DNA of 43,483 nucleotides. It comes from Pirellulaceae bacterium (GTDB taxonomy: Bacteria > Planctomycetota > Planctomycetia > Pirellulales > Pirellulaceae). The notes beneath the pieces are model-generated. The model saw only the letters and a list, made by a program, of their open reading frames with translations. It ran no database searches and had not been told where the DNA came from. Of this stretch, positions 8,658-16,812 are shown one piece after another. How positions within the stretch are numbered: position 1 is the first letter of the stretch; each line of letters starts with the position of its first letter. A program made the position numbers and the translations under genes. Where the stretch lies: assembly GCA_016784735.1 (NCBI GenBank), contig JADHUC010000062.1, positions 1 through 43,483 on the forward strand, in the 5' to 3' direction.

Positions 8658-10166
8658 ATGCAACGTGTACTAATCGCCTCCGGTGTTGCTCTGGCGGCCT
8701 TCTTCTCATTGCGAGGGGACTTGCCTGCGGCCGATGCGGTAGACCAGGTTCTGTGGGGCTACGTCGATGCAAACGGAAAGGTCGTCATCCCCACGATCTA
8801 CGAACATGCGGATGAATTCAAGGAGGGCCGGGCGCGGGTGCGGAAGAATCGGAAGTACGGCTTCGTGGACAAGCACGGCGTTGCTGTGGTCCAGCCAGAG
8901 TACGACATAGCCGAATCGTTCTGCGAGGGATTGGCTGCAGTCGCCTCCGGAGACCGTCGGGGTTTCATAGATCCTTCCGGAGCGGTTGTCGTCCCGCTGC
9001 GATTCGACGCGGCAAGAAGCTTCCGAGGCGGCCGTGCCGCGGTCAATCAGGAAGGGAAGTGGGGCTTCATAGACAAAACGGGGAAACTCACCGTCCATCC
9101 GCGTTTTCGCCAGGCATACAGTTTCCAGCAGGGGCTCGCCGCGGTCAAAGACGATCGAAAATGGGGTTTCATTGACCCAACCGGCCGGGTTGTGATTGCT
9201 CCACAGTTTGACGATGCCCACGGTTTTTCGGATGGACTGGCGGCGGTTAGGGTTGGCTCCAAGTGGGGCTACGTGGATGTGACAGGCAAGTTTGTCGTTC
9301 CCTGCCGCTGGACATCGGCCCGCCCCTTCGAGAATGGCATAGCGTCGGTAGAACTCTACGGTAAGTACGGCCTAATTGACCGGAACGGGGCTATCGTTGT
9401 GGAACCTCGATTCGAGGCGATACTCTCGTTTCGTGAGGGGTTGGCACCGGTGGAGCACAAGGGCAAGTGGGGATTCGTCAACGCACATGGAGCGCTCGCC
9501 ATAAAACGCCGTTTTGACTATGCCGGAGAGTTCAGCGGGGGGAGGGCCGCCGTCAAGATCGGAGGCAAGTACGGCTTCGTTGATCCGCTGGGCAAGTTCG
9601 TCATCAAACCGCAATTTGCGCAGGCACAACACTTCAGCGAAGGTCTGGCGGCTGTTGGGCAGAGCGTCGCAAATGTGCAGATTCCCTTCGCCGTCACGCT
9701 CGATGAAATCGGTGTTGCGCTCATTGGTAGAGTTGCCCGGGCGCAGTGTGCGAAAGGGCACGAATTTCTGGTAGTCGCAATTGCGCGCGTTCCTAAGGGC
9801 AAGATGATCCCATCCGGCGACATGAGCCGAACCGTGATTGGTGCCAACGGGGCAAGATACGAACCAGTGGGTTTCGGCGGGCCTCCTCATCCCGCCTGGG
9901 TCGAGCCCTTCCACATGCTCGGACTCTCGATCAACGGCGACGTAACCAACGACAATCCCGGACCAGCTCTGCTCGTCTATTTCTACGTCGTCCCCAAAGG
10001 CTTGAAAGGCTGGTCTCTCGCCACGGAAAACGGTCCCCCCATGCCCTTGAGAACCTTGCCGCAGCCCAACGGCTTCGGCCATCTGAACATCTTGGGGCTG
10101 AAGGGCAACGGATCCACCAAGTTGGGTACCCCGAGGGCGGGGCAGAACTGGCACATCGCCCTTTGA
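8658..10166 (+). CDS. Secreted WG-repeat protein
   Basis: The 502-residue product has AGGAG 7 bases before its ATG and a signal peptide (ASGVALAAFFSL, cleavage near PAADA). Residues about 32-340 consist of nine consecutive WG repeats of about 34 residues, each of the form (W/Y)GFIDxxGKxVIxPxFDxAxxFxEGxAAV, which fold as a repeated beta sheet. The last about 165 residues are a different beta-rich domain (VTLDEIGVALIGRVARA, EFLVVAIARVPKGKM, ALLVYFYVVPKGL) resembling extracellular DUF4352-type domains. WG-repeat proteins are usually exported or surface-bound, with roles mostly unknown. It follows the frameshifted gene by 84 bp, probably in one unit. The stop codon overlaps the left end of the second duplicated spacer. 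Confidence 0.88.
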   Translation: MQRVLIASGVALAAFFSLRGDLPAADAVDQVLWGYVDANGKVVIPTIYEHADEFKEGRARVRKNRKYGFVDKHGVAVVQPEYDIAESFCEGLAAVASGDRRGFIDPSGAVVVPLRFDAARSFRGGRAAVNQEGKWGFIDKTGKLTVHPRFRQAYSFQQGLAAVKDDRKWGFIDPTGRVVIAPQFDDAHGFSDGLAAVRVGSKWGYVDVTGKFVVPCRWTSARPFENGIASVELYGKYGLIDRNGAIVVEPRFEAILSFREGLAPVEHKGKWGFVNAHGALAIKRRFDYAGEFSGGRAAVKIGGKYGFVDPLGKFVIKPQFAQAQHFSEGLAAVGQSVANVQIPFAVTLDEIGVALIGRVARAQCAKGHEFLVVAIARVPKGKMIPSGDMSRTVIGANGARYEPVGFGGPPHPAWVEPFHMLGLSINGDVTNDNPGPALLVYFYVVPKGLKGWSLATENGPPMPLRTLPQPNGFGHLNILGLKGNGSTKLGTPRAGQNWHIAL

Positions 10167-10470
10167 GCCTCACATAACCTTCGTCGTGGGAGCTTCAGCT
10201 TTCTACGGCAGAGAAGTTCGCGCTACTCTGCCAGAGCGATGCCGCGCGTTCCGTGGAAACTGCCTCGATAGCTTCTCTGCGCCACAGGCTCAGCCGCATA
10301 ACAGACGTGCCCATGGAGTGTGTTGTCGTCGAGCTGTTCAAGGTCCTGCCCGTGACGGTCTCTGTACGAACTCCCAATCTCGGCGCATATCCGAAAAAGC
10401 CTGTCGCCAAGAAAACCGCGCGGAAGTCCCGCGTTCTATCCAGTAGGGACGAAGAACTACAGCGTTCGGC
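10165..10470 (+). repeat. Duplicated spacer segment, copy 2 (includes R copy 3)
   Basis: This is the counterpart of 6951-7201; it begins at the stop codon of the WG-repeat gene and ends just after the R core at 10411-10457 (CCCGCGTTCTATCCAGTAGG). It fills most of the 392-bp gap before the next gene. A frame starting at 10253 reads through the repeat into the next gene, but this is a chance opening: the repeat is not conserved as protein between the two copies. Confidence 0.65.
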
Positions 10471-10558
10471 CACAGACCCTAGGAATGAATCGGCAACGCG
10501 AATGGTACGTGTGCCGCTCATTGAACCTTGTGTGAACAAGAGATGGAGGAATTGCGTC

Positions 10559-11257
10559 GTGACCACCAACCCGCACATCGCGACTGTCCTGAGCACGTTT
10601 CTGCCCTTGATCATTTGCTCTTGCGCACAAACGGACAACGAACTGACGGCTGCCGCGGGAGGGAAAAAGGACACGCGCCCGCAGCGATTGGAGAACCCGA
10701 CTGAGTCAGCGACACCACCGCGGAAGGTGGATCGCGAGACGCCCCCGACACCAGCGCCAGACGCCGCAGCGAAGCAGCCGTGGTCCGTCGGCACCGTCCG
10801 TGCCTCCATCACTAGCGAGATTCAGGCATACGGACAGAAACTTGTCGCGGAAAAGAATGGGCAAATCGTGGTTGTTACCGCTACCGTGTCACACGCCAAT
10901 ACAAAGCCCCCAGTCGTTTCCCGGAAGGAAGTCACGTTCTCGTGCGGCATCAAGGGCCGGAAGGGGATGTTCAGTCACCAACCCGCAGCGATTGGCTGGG
11001 TTCATGCGCGCGAGAGTCGCACGCAGTACCTAATGTGGTCCGGCATGGTCCGGGGGCGTCTCGGTGTCGTCAACCCGGATTCCGGGGAGAACGAGATCGA
11101 GGTCTCGCGTGAAAAGGGAGGGCAACCCGTGAACTTCACGATAAACAGTAGCCCGACCCGTATCGCCTTCGCGTTCCCCGTTTCGAAAGAAGCGAGGGGG
11201 CCGTTCGAATTCAAATTCGCCGAGATCAAGAAACTCCTTGAGATCACCGCGAAATGA
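10559..11257 (+). CDS. Probable lipoprotein of unknown function
   Basis: I place the start at GTG 10559 (232 residues) because GGAGG sits 9 bases upstream and a lipoprotein-type signal follows (TVLSTFLPLIICSC, possible lipidated Cys in ICSC). The open frame upstream is spacer repeat. After the signal comes a Pro/Thr/Ala-rich linker (about 30-75), then a folded domain with strands such as NGQIVVVTATVSH and FTINSSPTRIAFAFPV. It ends in a basic helix. No family is recognised. Anchoring in the membrane facing the periplasm is inferred. It is followed after 53 bp by a zinc-ribbon gene and then a helical-repeat gene, probably one transcript. Confidence 0.6.
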   Translation: MTTNPHIATVLSTFLPLIICSCAQTDNELTAAAGGKKDTRPQRLENPTESATPPRKVDRETPPTPAPDAAAKQPWSVGTVRASITSEIQAYGQKLVAEKNGQIVVVTATVSHANTKPPVVSRKEVTFSCGIKGRKGMFSHQPAAIGWVHARESRTQYLMWSGMVRGRLGVVNPDSGENEIEVSREKGGQPVNFTINSSPTRIAFAFPVSKEARGPFEFKFAEIKKLLEITAK

Positions 11258-11310
11258 AGCCGACAAGATCTGGCGAACACAACCCAATTCGTTCTGCACA
11301 GGAGATGACA

Positions 11311-11625
11311 ATGGCTAACAAAGAGGTTCGATGCCGCAAATGCGGCAACGTAGTCGCCCGGTTCAGTCAAGCCGATGACACTGAAGAAAGTCGCCGTGAA
11401 ATGCGAGAAGCGTTTTACGAAACCGCTGGCATTGATCCGAAGGACGTGATACGCGATCCACCTGCGCTCAGTGTTCCTATTGGGGCGTGGAAGGGAAGGA
11501 TGTGCCGCCAATGCCACAAAGTGATCTGCGAGGATTGCATTGGTTACAGTTGGGATGCAATGAGCAAGTGCGGTGCCTGTGGCGGAAGGCTCGGAGCAGT
11601 CACCACAGATGCTCGCGAAGAATGA
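11311..11625 (+). CDS. Small multi-CxxC zinc protein
   Basis: The 104-residue protein starts at 11311, where AGGAG stands 8 bases before the ATG. It carries four Cys pairs: CRKC near the start, then CRQC, CEDC and CGAC in the C-terminal half. That is enough for two zinc sites, in a treble-clef or crossed-brace layout. No signal peptide is present, so it should be cytoplasmic. Such minimal zinc-ribbon proteins can bind nucleic acid or protein; nothing here decides which. Confidence 0.65.
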   Translation: MANKEVRCRKCGNVVARFSQADDTEESRREMREAFYETAGIDPKDVIRDPPALSVPIGAWKGRMCRQCHKVICEDCIGYSWDAMSKCGACGGRLGAVTTDAREE

Positions 11626-11722
11626 AAGAGGAGTCGCATCCGTTCACGCTTGTCAAGGACGATGTACGCTAGGCAAACGTTTTCGTTGTCGTTCGACCTA
11701 ATTGCACGAAAGGAGCAAGGTC

Positions 11723-12334
11723 ATGGATACGCAGAGCTTCCTCGAAGAGATGAACGCCCTGAAAGACCGTCCAGATGCACAGGACATAGAGAATGTCCCT
11801 GCCGTTCTTGAGGCGAACCGCCTCGCCTGGAATGCAAGTACCCGGTCCCAGGGGATCAAGGCGTTGGCACAACTTGTTCAACAATTCCCAGCATCCGGAA
11901 ACATCTGTGCTCTGTACATGCAGGCTCTCGCTTGGGACAACCGCGTCGATGAGGCGTTAGGATTGGCCAGTGAAAGACTCGATCACGTGACAATGAAGAG
12001 CGAAATCGCGAGCGGGGCAGGAGTGATCAACCTTCAACTTGGCAGGCTGCGAGAAGCTGTCCTCTGGTTTCTCCGGTCGGCGGCGGCCCAAGGCGGAGGT
12101 CATATCGAAAATGAGCATCTCGCGTTGGAATTGAGTGTCATCTTTCGTGCTGTCGGCACGCGATCGTCCAACTCGTCACTTCTGGCGGCAAGTAACGAAC
12201 TAGACAGAATCGTCGCTGGTCGAATCCGCCATTCAAATGAGGGCAAATTGTCCCATCTCGCTTCGCAAGCAGACGAAGAACTAGTGTCGCTCATGGTGGG
12301 TGCGGCCCAGCAGTTGGGTTGGATTCCCAAATAA
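11723..12334 (+). CDS. Alpha-helical repeat (TPR-like) protein
   Basis: The 203-residue protein starts at the ATG at 11723 with AAAGGAG 8 bases upstream. It is almost wholly helical with TPR-like packing: SQGIKALAQLVQQFPASGNI, CALYMQALAWDNRVDEALGL, VINLQLGRLREAVLWFLRSA. No signal peptide or membrane helix is seen, so it is probably a cytoplasmic protein-binding scaffold. It is last in the lipoprotein/zinc-protein run and is followed by a spacer carrying a fragment of another gene. Confidence 0.65.
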   Translation: MDTQSFLEEMNALKDRPDAQDIENVPAVLEANRLAWNASTRSQGIKALAQLVQQFPASGNICALYMQALAWDNRVDEALGLASERLDHVTMKSEIASGAGVINLQLGRLREAVLWFLRSAAAQGGGHIENEHLALELSVIFRAVGTRSSNSSLLAASNELDRIVAGRIRHSNEGKLSHLASQADEELVSLMVGAAQQLGWIPK

Positions 12335-12386
12335 TGCCAGGCTCACACAGTTTGCTCTCTCGACTCCGGTCGTGTTGGGAGGGCGG

Positions 12387-12571
12387 TCTCTCGGCGCATT
12401 CTGCTTGAACCATGGGACAGACGTTCTCAGAGGCAGAGCGGGAAAGCTGCGAATTGTGAAGCCACCAGTATCCGACGAGGACAACCAGTCGTAGACGTCC
12501 AGCGTTCACGGCGACGGAGATCGATTTGCCTCGGAGATTTGAACAGAAGCGAACAGAGGTCGCGGAGACAA
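12387..12571 (+). pseudogene. 3' fragment of a duplicate of the zinc-ribbon membrane gene
   Basis: The frame encodes SLGAFCLNHG, VLRGRAGKLR and IVKPPVS before a stop at 12494, matching almost residue for residue the last 35 residues of the gene at 16813-17199 (FLGAFCLNHG, VLRGQAGKLR, IVKPPVS). The DNA match runs about 75 bases past both stops (GTCCAGCG, GGAGATTT, GCAGAGGTC-type blocks). The upstream two thirds of the gene are gone. So a module made of gene plus downstream tail was copied and later lost its front. Confidence 0.75.
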
Positions 12572-12654
12572 TTCCCCGCCTTTGTTCGTTCTCGCTCCTC
12601 CTGCTACTAATCCGTCCACCACGGGTAGCCCCAGGCGAATCCGTCGTGGGGCAA

Positions 12655-12700
12655 GAAAAAGACCCGTGCGTAACTGCTGCGTTATTCCAGTAGCACGGTT
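12655..12700 (+). repeat. R element copy 4
   Basis: The core CGTGCGTAACTGCTGCGTTA is followed by TTCCAGTAGCACGG. In this copy CCGTGC at the start can pair with GCACGG at the end, giving a 6-bp closing stem around the core. It ends about 50 bases before the next start codon. Confidence 0.6.
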
Positions 12701-12747
12701 TTGTGCGGAGGCGGCCCGGCCAATAGCGATACGTTAGGAGAATTGCA

Positions 12748-13047
12748 ATGGCAAACAACTCTCTTACCAAACCAAGGTCGCCTTCGTGCCTTTCGTGCGG
12801 CTCGGAGAAAGTCCGGAAGAAGACGCCGGTCGTCTCCTGGGTTTTCTACGTGTTTGCCGCACTGGTCGTCGCCATGTGCCTAACCGACCGGTCACAAATG
12901 TCCTCACCCGTTCACTATCGGCACGACCCCGTGGGGTACTTCGTGACGGCGGGGCTCGTCTTTGCGACGTGGTTGGGCCTTGGTCGGGCTTTCGAGCATA
13001 TCAAGTGGAAGAGACGAAAAATGGTCTGTCTGAAAGCGCCGGGATAA
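12748..13047 (+). CDS. Small zinc-motif membrane protein, 3' end altered by intron DNA
   Basis: The 99-residue product has AGGAG 7 bases before the ATG. One CLSCGS pair near residue 14 could be half a zinc site. Two membrane helices follow (about 29-47 and 67-85), then a basic tail (KWKRRK). It shares its plan with the 16813 gene but not close sequence. The last 8 or so codons, including the stop, seem to come from the group II intron relic that starts near 13025, so the native C-terminus has probably been replaced. Function unknown. Confidence 0.6.
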   Translation: MANNSLTKPRSPSCLSCGSEKVRKKTPVVSWVFYVFAALVVAMCLTDRSQMSSPVHYRHDPVGYFVTAGLVFATWLGLGRAFEHIKWKRRKMVCLKAPG

Positions 13048-13735
13048 ACCGGCATGGAGTTGCAGATGAAAGAGCTGTACGAGGAAGGAGTAACGACCCA
13101 CCTCGGCCCCGAGTCATGCGCCGGCGATGGTAACATCACGGGCGAAGCGTTGACAGGGGTACACGCAGGCTTAGCTATTGAGCTCCGAAATCACCCTTTG
13201 AGCGTGCCGACCCAGTGGACAGTACGGGAAGGCAACATCCCATGCGGCGTTAGCGTGAGCCGTATGGGGACGCTCCGGAGTCGCGGGAACTGAGCATGTG
13301 TGGAAACTCCATGCACGAGAACCGGGAGATCCCCGATGTACCCTCGCACGGCGGTGAGGGTCGGCTGGTGAAGGCTTGTAGCCGCACGATCGGCATGTAC
13401 GCAACGGGGAAGTCAGACGAACCCGTAGTACCAGTGAAGCGGGCGAACAAATCGATCTGTGATTGTCGAGGCGGAGTCTGTGGAGGAAAGGGGTTCGGCC
13501 GAGGGGAAGACGCAATAGAACGGGATATCCCGGACTCAGAGCCGGCCGCGACCGGTACACTCCAGTCGCCGATGTCGCCAGGTCTAGAGCGTCTACGAGA
13601 AGCAATCGTCCGAGGCACAATGGACGCGTTTGCCTCGAAACGCTTCTACGTCTACCCGAGGCAGGAGCCGTATGACTTAATGTGTCACGTACGGATCTGT
13701 GCGGGGGGCCGCCCGCAAGGGCGGTTCCTACCGCG
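13025..13735 (+). mobile_element. Deleted group II intron relic lacking its reverse transcriptase
   Basis: Translated pieces match the leader segments found before group II intron reverse transcriptases: MKELYEEGVTTHLGPESC with GEALTGVHAG (13066 on), then MHENREIPDVP, GKSDEPVVPVKRANK, and GLERLREAIV, where a reverse transcriptase would begin. The frame then jumps to the 3' ribozyme end (YPRQEPYD, domains V and VI). About 1.2-1.5 kb of reverse transcriptase is missing near 13600-13640, and most of domain I is missing at the 5' end. It should therefore be unable to move or splice. The family is recognised from memory of such leaders; ends are placed to within about 20 bases. Confidence 0.8.
13665..13735 (+). 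ncRNA. Group II intron domains V and VI
   Basis: Domain V: GAGCCGTA (13665-13672) pairs with TACGGATC (13690-13697) apart from one G-A mismatch; the CG before the second arm is the usual two-base bulge, and the upper stem is TGAC/GTCA. Domain VI follows with CCGCCC-GCAA-GGGCGG (13709-13724) and a TTCCTACC segment that should hold the branch-point A near 13730. This is the catalytic core of a group II ribozyme; without domain I it should not splice. Confidence 0.75.
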
Positions 13736-14008
13736 TTCGACTGCAGCAATCGCTTCCGGTTCGACGAGGTGGCAGCACTTAGAGTCTCCCGTTCGGCCGG
13801 CCCATGGAGATACTCGCGCGTAGGCCGAACTCTTGGCGTCGTCGCCGCGCTAATGGGTGCGGGTTTGACGTGCCTTTTGGCCCGTGGCGCATTCGTCGTC
13901 ATGGAAGGCGGCTTAACGTCCTGGGTGTGCTGGGTGGTGTTTGTCCTGCTGAGTCTTTCTTTCGCCTACTGGGGTGTTTGGATCGCGCTCGCGAGGAGCG
14001 AGGCTTGA
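13736..14008 (+). CDS. Membrane protein with 5' end lost at intron junction
   Basis: Directly after the intron relic a frame runs to 14008 and encodes two hydrophobic helices: LGVVAALMGAGLTCLLARG and TSWVCWVVFVLLSLSFAYWG, ending WIALARSEA. No start codon with a ribosome site exists: GTG 13769 and ATG 13853 both lack one, and the frame runs back into intron domain V. The likely reading is a membrane-protein gene whose front was lost with the intron insertion or deletion. It could also be the downstream exon of the interrupted gene. No function is recognised. Confidence 0.45.
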   Translation, partial: FDCSNRFRFDEVAALRVSRSAGPWRYSRVGRTLGVVAALMGAGLTCLLARGAFVVMEGGLTSWVCWVVFVLLSLSFAYWGVWIALARSEA

Positions 14009-14364
14009 CCGGCTGGCGGCATCGCCGTTTGCCCTTTTGGTTCTTTGAAATTCCAGATAGGAGGACGAAATCAAGCCGAGCAAGAAAACCGTGCGTAACT
14101 GCCGCGTTCTTACTTCAGAGGCGAGTCATGGCACGGGCGTTGTCAGGCGATGACGGCTGCATCCAGAAGGGAAAAGGGGGAAACTCGGATAACGCCAATA
14201 CGTGCGCGATTTCCATCTGCGCGATACCTAAAGAAGGGAAGAGCTGGCCATATCGCCTTTTCCGTCCCATCCAGAAACACCTTGCCGAGAATGGAGACCA
14301 CTAGTCGTGGTTTTCAAGCGCAAAGCCGGTGTTTCTTTGAAACTACGTTGTGGAGGTTTACATC
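14009..14364. other. Spacer with no gene, holds R copy 5
   Basis: No gene is supported in this 356-bp spacer. It holds R copy 5 (14081-14124). It also has TTCTTTGAAA at 14041, a string repeated at 14333 just before the next gene and at 17473 before the small 17497 gene. Confidence 0.5.
14081..14124 (+). repeat. R element copy 5
   Basis: The core CGTGCGTAACTGCCGCGTTC follows CAAGAAAAC and is trailed by TTACTTCAGAGG. CCGTGC at the front again finds a GCACGG partner about 40 bases downstream, as in copy 4. Confidence 0.6.
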
Positions 14365-14778
14365 ATGAAGAAATGCTGTTCCTGTAACGCTGAAGTTGAG
14401 CGACTGCGGCCTGTCTGCCCCAATTGTGGCGGGCGGCTGTTCTTCGATGCGATGACGCCAACGGATTATGCCGAGTGGTCCAAAACCGGGCGGACCGCCG
14501 TCGAAGCACGGAAACATGTCGATCGTGGTGCCAGGCTGTTCATGCAGGGGCGATATGACGAGGCGAAAGCGGAATACCAGAAGGCCATCCAGATCAACCC
14601 TCTTAACGCGACGGCCTACGGCAACCTCGCCCACGCGCTTGAGAAGCAGGGAAAACGCGGCGAGGCCATCCCGTACCTTGAGAAAGCGCTCGAGCTCAAT
14701 CCGCATCTCGAAGGAGTGCCAGAGGCTTTGGCCCGCCTCAAAAGACTGGAACGGGCAACCAGAGGTTCCGCCACTTAG
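14365..14778 (+). CDS. Zinc ribbon-TPR protein
   Basis: The 137-residue protein starts at ATG 14365 with GGAGG about 9 bases upstream (an in-frame ATG at 14350 overlaps that site and is unlikely). Residues 3-21 form a zinc ribbon (CCSC, then CPNCGG). Residues about 50-120 hold two TPR units: ARLFMQGRYDEAKAEYQKAI with INPLNATAYGNLAHALEKQG, and KRGEAIPYLEKALELNPHLE. It is soluble and cytoplasmic. Zinc ribbon-TPR fusions are usually adaptors; partner unknown. Confidence 0.8.
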   Translation: MKKCCSCNAEVERLRPVCPNCGGRLFFDAMTPTDYAEWSKTGRTAVEARKHVDRGARLFMQGRYDEAKAEYQKAIQINPLNATAYGNLAHALEKQGKRGEAIPYLEKALELNPHLEGVPEALARLKRLERATRGSAT

Positions 14779-14949
14779 CCGAGTGGCCGGGCGACGGAAG
14801 ATGCGACAGGGAAGTAGGCGGCGGCTTCGTAGAGGAACTCGAACACCCAGCGGTCTTGATGTTGGCGGTAGCAGTCTTCGATGAACGGATGCCGTCATGT
14901 CGTTTTTCGGCACTGAGACAGAAACCCATCAAACAGAGGAGCATATCAA

Positions 14950-15897
14950 ATGAGTACGCTGAGCATTGAAACGATACGGCGTCTGTACCCAGGGCATTCA
15001 GACGTTCAGGCTACCCAAGCATACGCTAAAGAGCACGGCTGTCTCGCAATCGTGCGCTACAGGTGCTCAGAGACCGCTGAGCATTACACCGATATTGGCA
15101 CGTGCGAGACGGACGAAGAGGTTCGCGCCTATTTGCGCAGTCCATTCTGCCACGACGCGGAGGTGGTCTACGATCGCAGAACATCGGCAGCACCTGAGCA
15201 TACAGAGAAAGAGAATTGCGTGATTCCAACGCACCGCTTGGACGAAGCTCTGGCCGTTCCCGAACACGCAGGCAAATGCGGCCCATTCGAGAACGTACCA
15301 ACGGAAGGAAGGACGTTCGTCGAAGCGCAAGAACATGGACTGCGCATGCGCGGTGCGCCTGCAGGGGCGACAATCCGGCAGGTTATTTCATTCGAAGAGT
15401 TGGCCCGAAGTGTTGGTGGACTCGACGCATGCAACTTCTACGTCTTGGACGGAGTCACCCATGCCGTTTTCAGGATGGCAGCAACGAGGCAGAGCGGTTG
15501 GGTCGCCGCCATTAGTGACAGTGTAGGCGAGGGAAAAGCTCTGATGGACTGTGTCTTTCGGGCGATGCCCACCTTCCCGATACTCGGACTCATGTTCAAG
15601 TTCCCAACCGCGCGACGGATGCAGTACTACGAGGCCATTCCAACAATAACCAACGCCGATGTAAAGGAATCACTGATCAATCTCTGCGAAAACGGGTTCG
15701 GCAAGATACTCCTTTTTCTTGACCCGCCATGCAGGCTTATGGCCCAGGGGCTTTTCCATTTGAAGTCGCCCGAAGAGTTCCGTCGCTGCTTAGATCAGGC
15801 CGCTCGCCACTACTTTCAGCTTCCCCCGACCTCTTTGAATTTCGCTCTCGCTGCAAATAGATATCGAGAGACCGTGCCGATGCCCGACGATGAATGA
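14950..15897 (+). CDS. Protein of unknown function
   Basis: The 315-residue protein starts at ATG 14950 with AGAGGAG 8 bases upstream. It has no signal peptide and no clear membrane helix. The N-terminal about 75 residues look like a small separate domain (HGCLAIVRYRCSETAEHYTD, then EVRAYLRSPFCHDAEVVYD). A variable linker follows, then a mixed alpha/beta part with RQVISFEELARS, CNFYVLDGVTHAVFRMA, and an aromatic- and Cys-bearing region. I recognise no family or catalytic motif. It lies between the zinc ribbon-TPR gene and a secreted paralogue with no R element on either side, so it belongs to the same block. Confidence 0.6.
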   Translation: MSTLSIETIRRLYPGHSDVQATQAYAKEHGCLAIVRYRCSETAEHYTDIGTCETDEEVRAYLRSPFCHDAEVVYDRRTSAAPEHTEKENCVIPTHRLDEALAVPEHAGKCGPFENVPTEGRTFVEAQEHGLRMRGAPAGATIRQVISFEELARSVGGLDACNFYVLDGVTHAVFRMAATRQSGWVAAISDSVGEGKALMDCVFRAMPTFPILGLMFKFPTARRMQYYEAIPTITNADVKESLINLCENGFGKILLFLDPPCRLMAQGLFHLKSPEEFRRCLDQAARHYFQLPPTSLNFALAANRYRETVPMPDDE

Positions 15898-15985
15898 CAC
15901 CGTAATCACGAACGATAGTCCGTCTTGCCCAGGATGCCACCTCACTTTGTTTTCCACGTTTTCCTTTTGGCAAAGGAGAGAAGCG

Positions 15986-16651
15986 ATGAGACTGAAGCAC
16001 TTTGGCAGCGTCTGTATTCTGTTCTTACTCGTGTTTCCGCAGGTTCCATATTTGGCGGGAGCATCTGATCGCAGGGAATACTACAACATCCTTCCGACCG
16101 AGGACTGGAGCAATCCCATGTTCCTGGAAGACTGGCAGCGACAGCAAGCCAAACTGGGGAAGAGCATCGGCCTCACCGACTACTTCAAGTATCTGGAACA
16201 GCATGCTTGGATTGGTAAGAAACTCGTGGAGAAGTTCGATCGTGAAGGGATGGGTGACTGTTTCGTACTTGAAGTGGATGCGAACACGTTGGAAAGTGAG
16301 CAATTGCACGCGGCAAACGGCGCGAGGGCCCTGTACCACCCGCGGCACCGCTTCAATCGGACCGTCATCATCTCCGGGACGTCGCAACCGGACAAATACA
16401 AGATTGAAGCAATAGTCGCCGGAATTGCGCCTACTGGGGAGCCTACGCTTTACAATCTCCCGTTCGGTCCAGGATGCGTCTACAAGATTACGGGCCAAGT
16501 GAGGATTCTAGGCACCACTTTCAAGGCGCCGACGGTCTCCCCGTTGTACTTCGTCGTCTACAAGGATCGCAGGTTCGTTCATGTGCGCGGTGCTGGACTA
16601 ATTCTGACCAAGGACGGCCGGGAGAAAAAGCTGGGAGTGCCGAAACCGTGA
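15986..16651 (+). CDS. Secreted protein, intact paralogue of the frameshifted 8030-8573 gene
   Basis: The 221-residue product starts at ATG 15986 with AGGAGAG 8 bases upstream, and its signal peptide (SVCILFLLVFPQVPYLAGA) begins only from this start. The mature protein has a helical front (WSNPMFLEDWQRQQAKLGKS) and a beta-rich second half with DREGMGDCFVLEVDA, NLPFGPGCVYKITG and YFVVYKDRRFVHVRG. The second half matches the split protein at 8030-8573 in order and spacing. No wider family is recognised. Two copies in one array, one of them broken, suggest the array grows by duplication and decays. Confidence 0.65.
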   Translation: MRLKHFGSVCILFLLVFPQVPYLAGASDRREYYNILPTEDWSNPMFLEDWQRQQAKLGKSIGLTDYFKYLEQHAWIGKKLVEKFDREGMGDCFVLEVDANTLESEQLHAANGARALYHPRHRFNRTVIISGTSQPDKYKIEAIVAGIAPTGEPTLYNLPFGPGCVYKITGQVRILGTTFKAPTVSPLYFVVYKDRRFVHVRGAGLILTKDGREKKLGVPKP

Positions 16652-16812
16652 CGAGTCGCCACTGTCGGGCAGTCGTGCCGACCTGCTCTGGGCGGTGAAC
16701 AAGGCTGGCGGACGCAGTAATTCGGGCCAGATGCGCGCGTCAAGCCGCGAACAGCGGCTGGGCAGTGAAGGCGCAGCACAGCGTGCTCTATTAGCAGAAG
16801 GATTACGAGACC

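Larger units (their letters stand above)
12335..12747. other. Spacer with gene debris and R copy 4
   Basis: This 413-bp gap holds a 3' fragment of a second copy of the 16813-17199 gene (12387-12571) and R copy 4 (12655-12700). Between them is a stretch, GAACAGAAGCGAACAGAGG, of a low-complexity kind I recall as common between planctomycete genes. No intact gene is seen. Confidence 0.6.

Noticed and set aside
10253..10558. Longer start for the lipoprotein gene
   Set aside because: The extra frame lies in the duplicated spacer, which is not conserved as protein, and a good ribosome site plus signal peptide support GTG 10559.
12661..12740. R element read as an integron attC site (GCGTAAC as R'' and GTTAGGA before the next start as R')
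   Set aside because: The pairing boxes do not match RYYYAAC/GTTRRRY, the inner boxes are not symmetric, the other five copies lack a GTTAGG-type partner at a set distance, and no integrase gene is in the window. The cassette-like behaviour is kept as a finding without naming it an integron.
13054..13293. Separate 79-residue protein gene
   Set aside because: The peptide is the known type of translated leader inside group II introns and is explained by the intron relic.
13804..14304. Frame of 166 residues after the intron relic
   Set aside because: It overlaps the two-helix membrane frame and runs through R copy 5. Composition is Arg-rich as in chance GC-rich frames.
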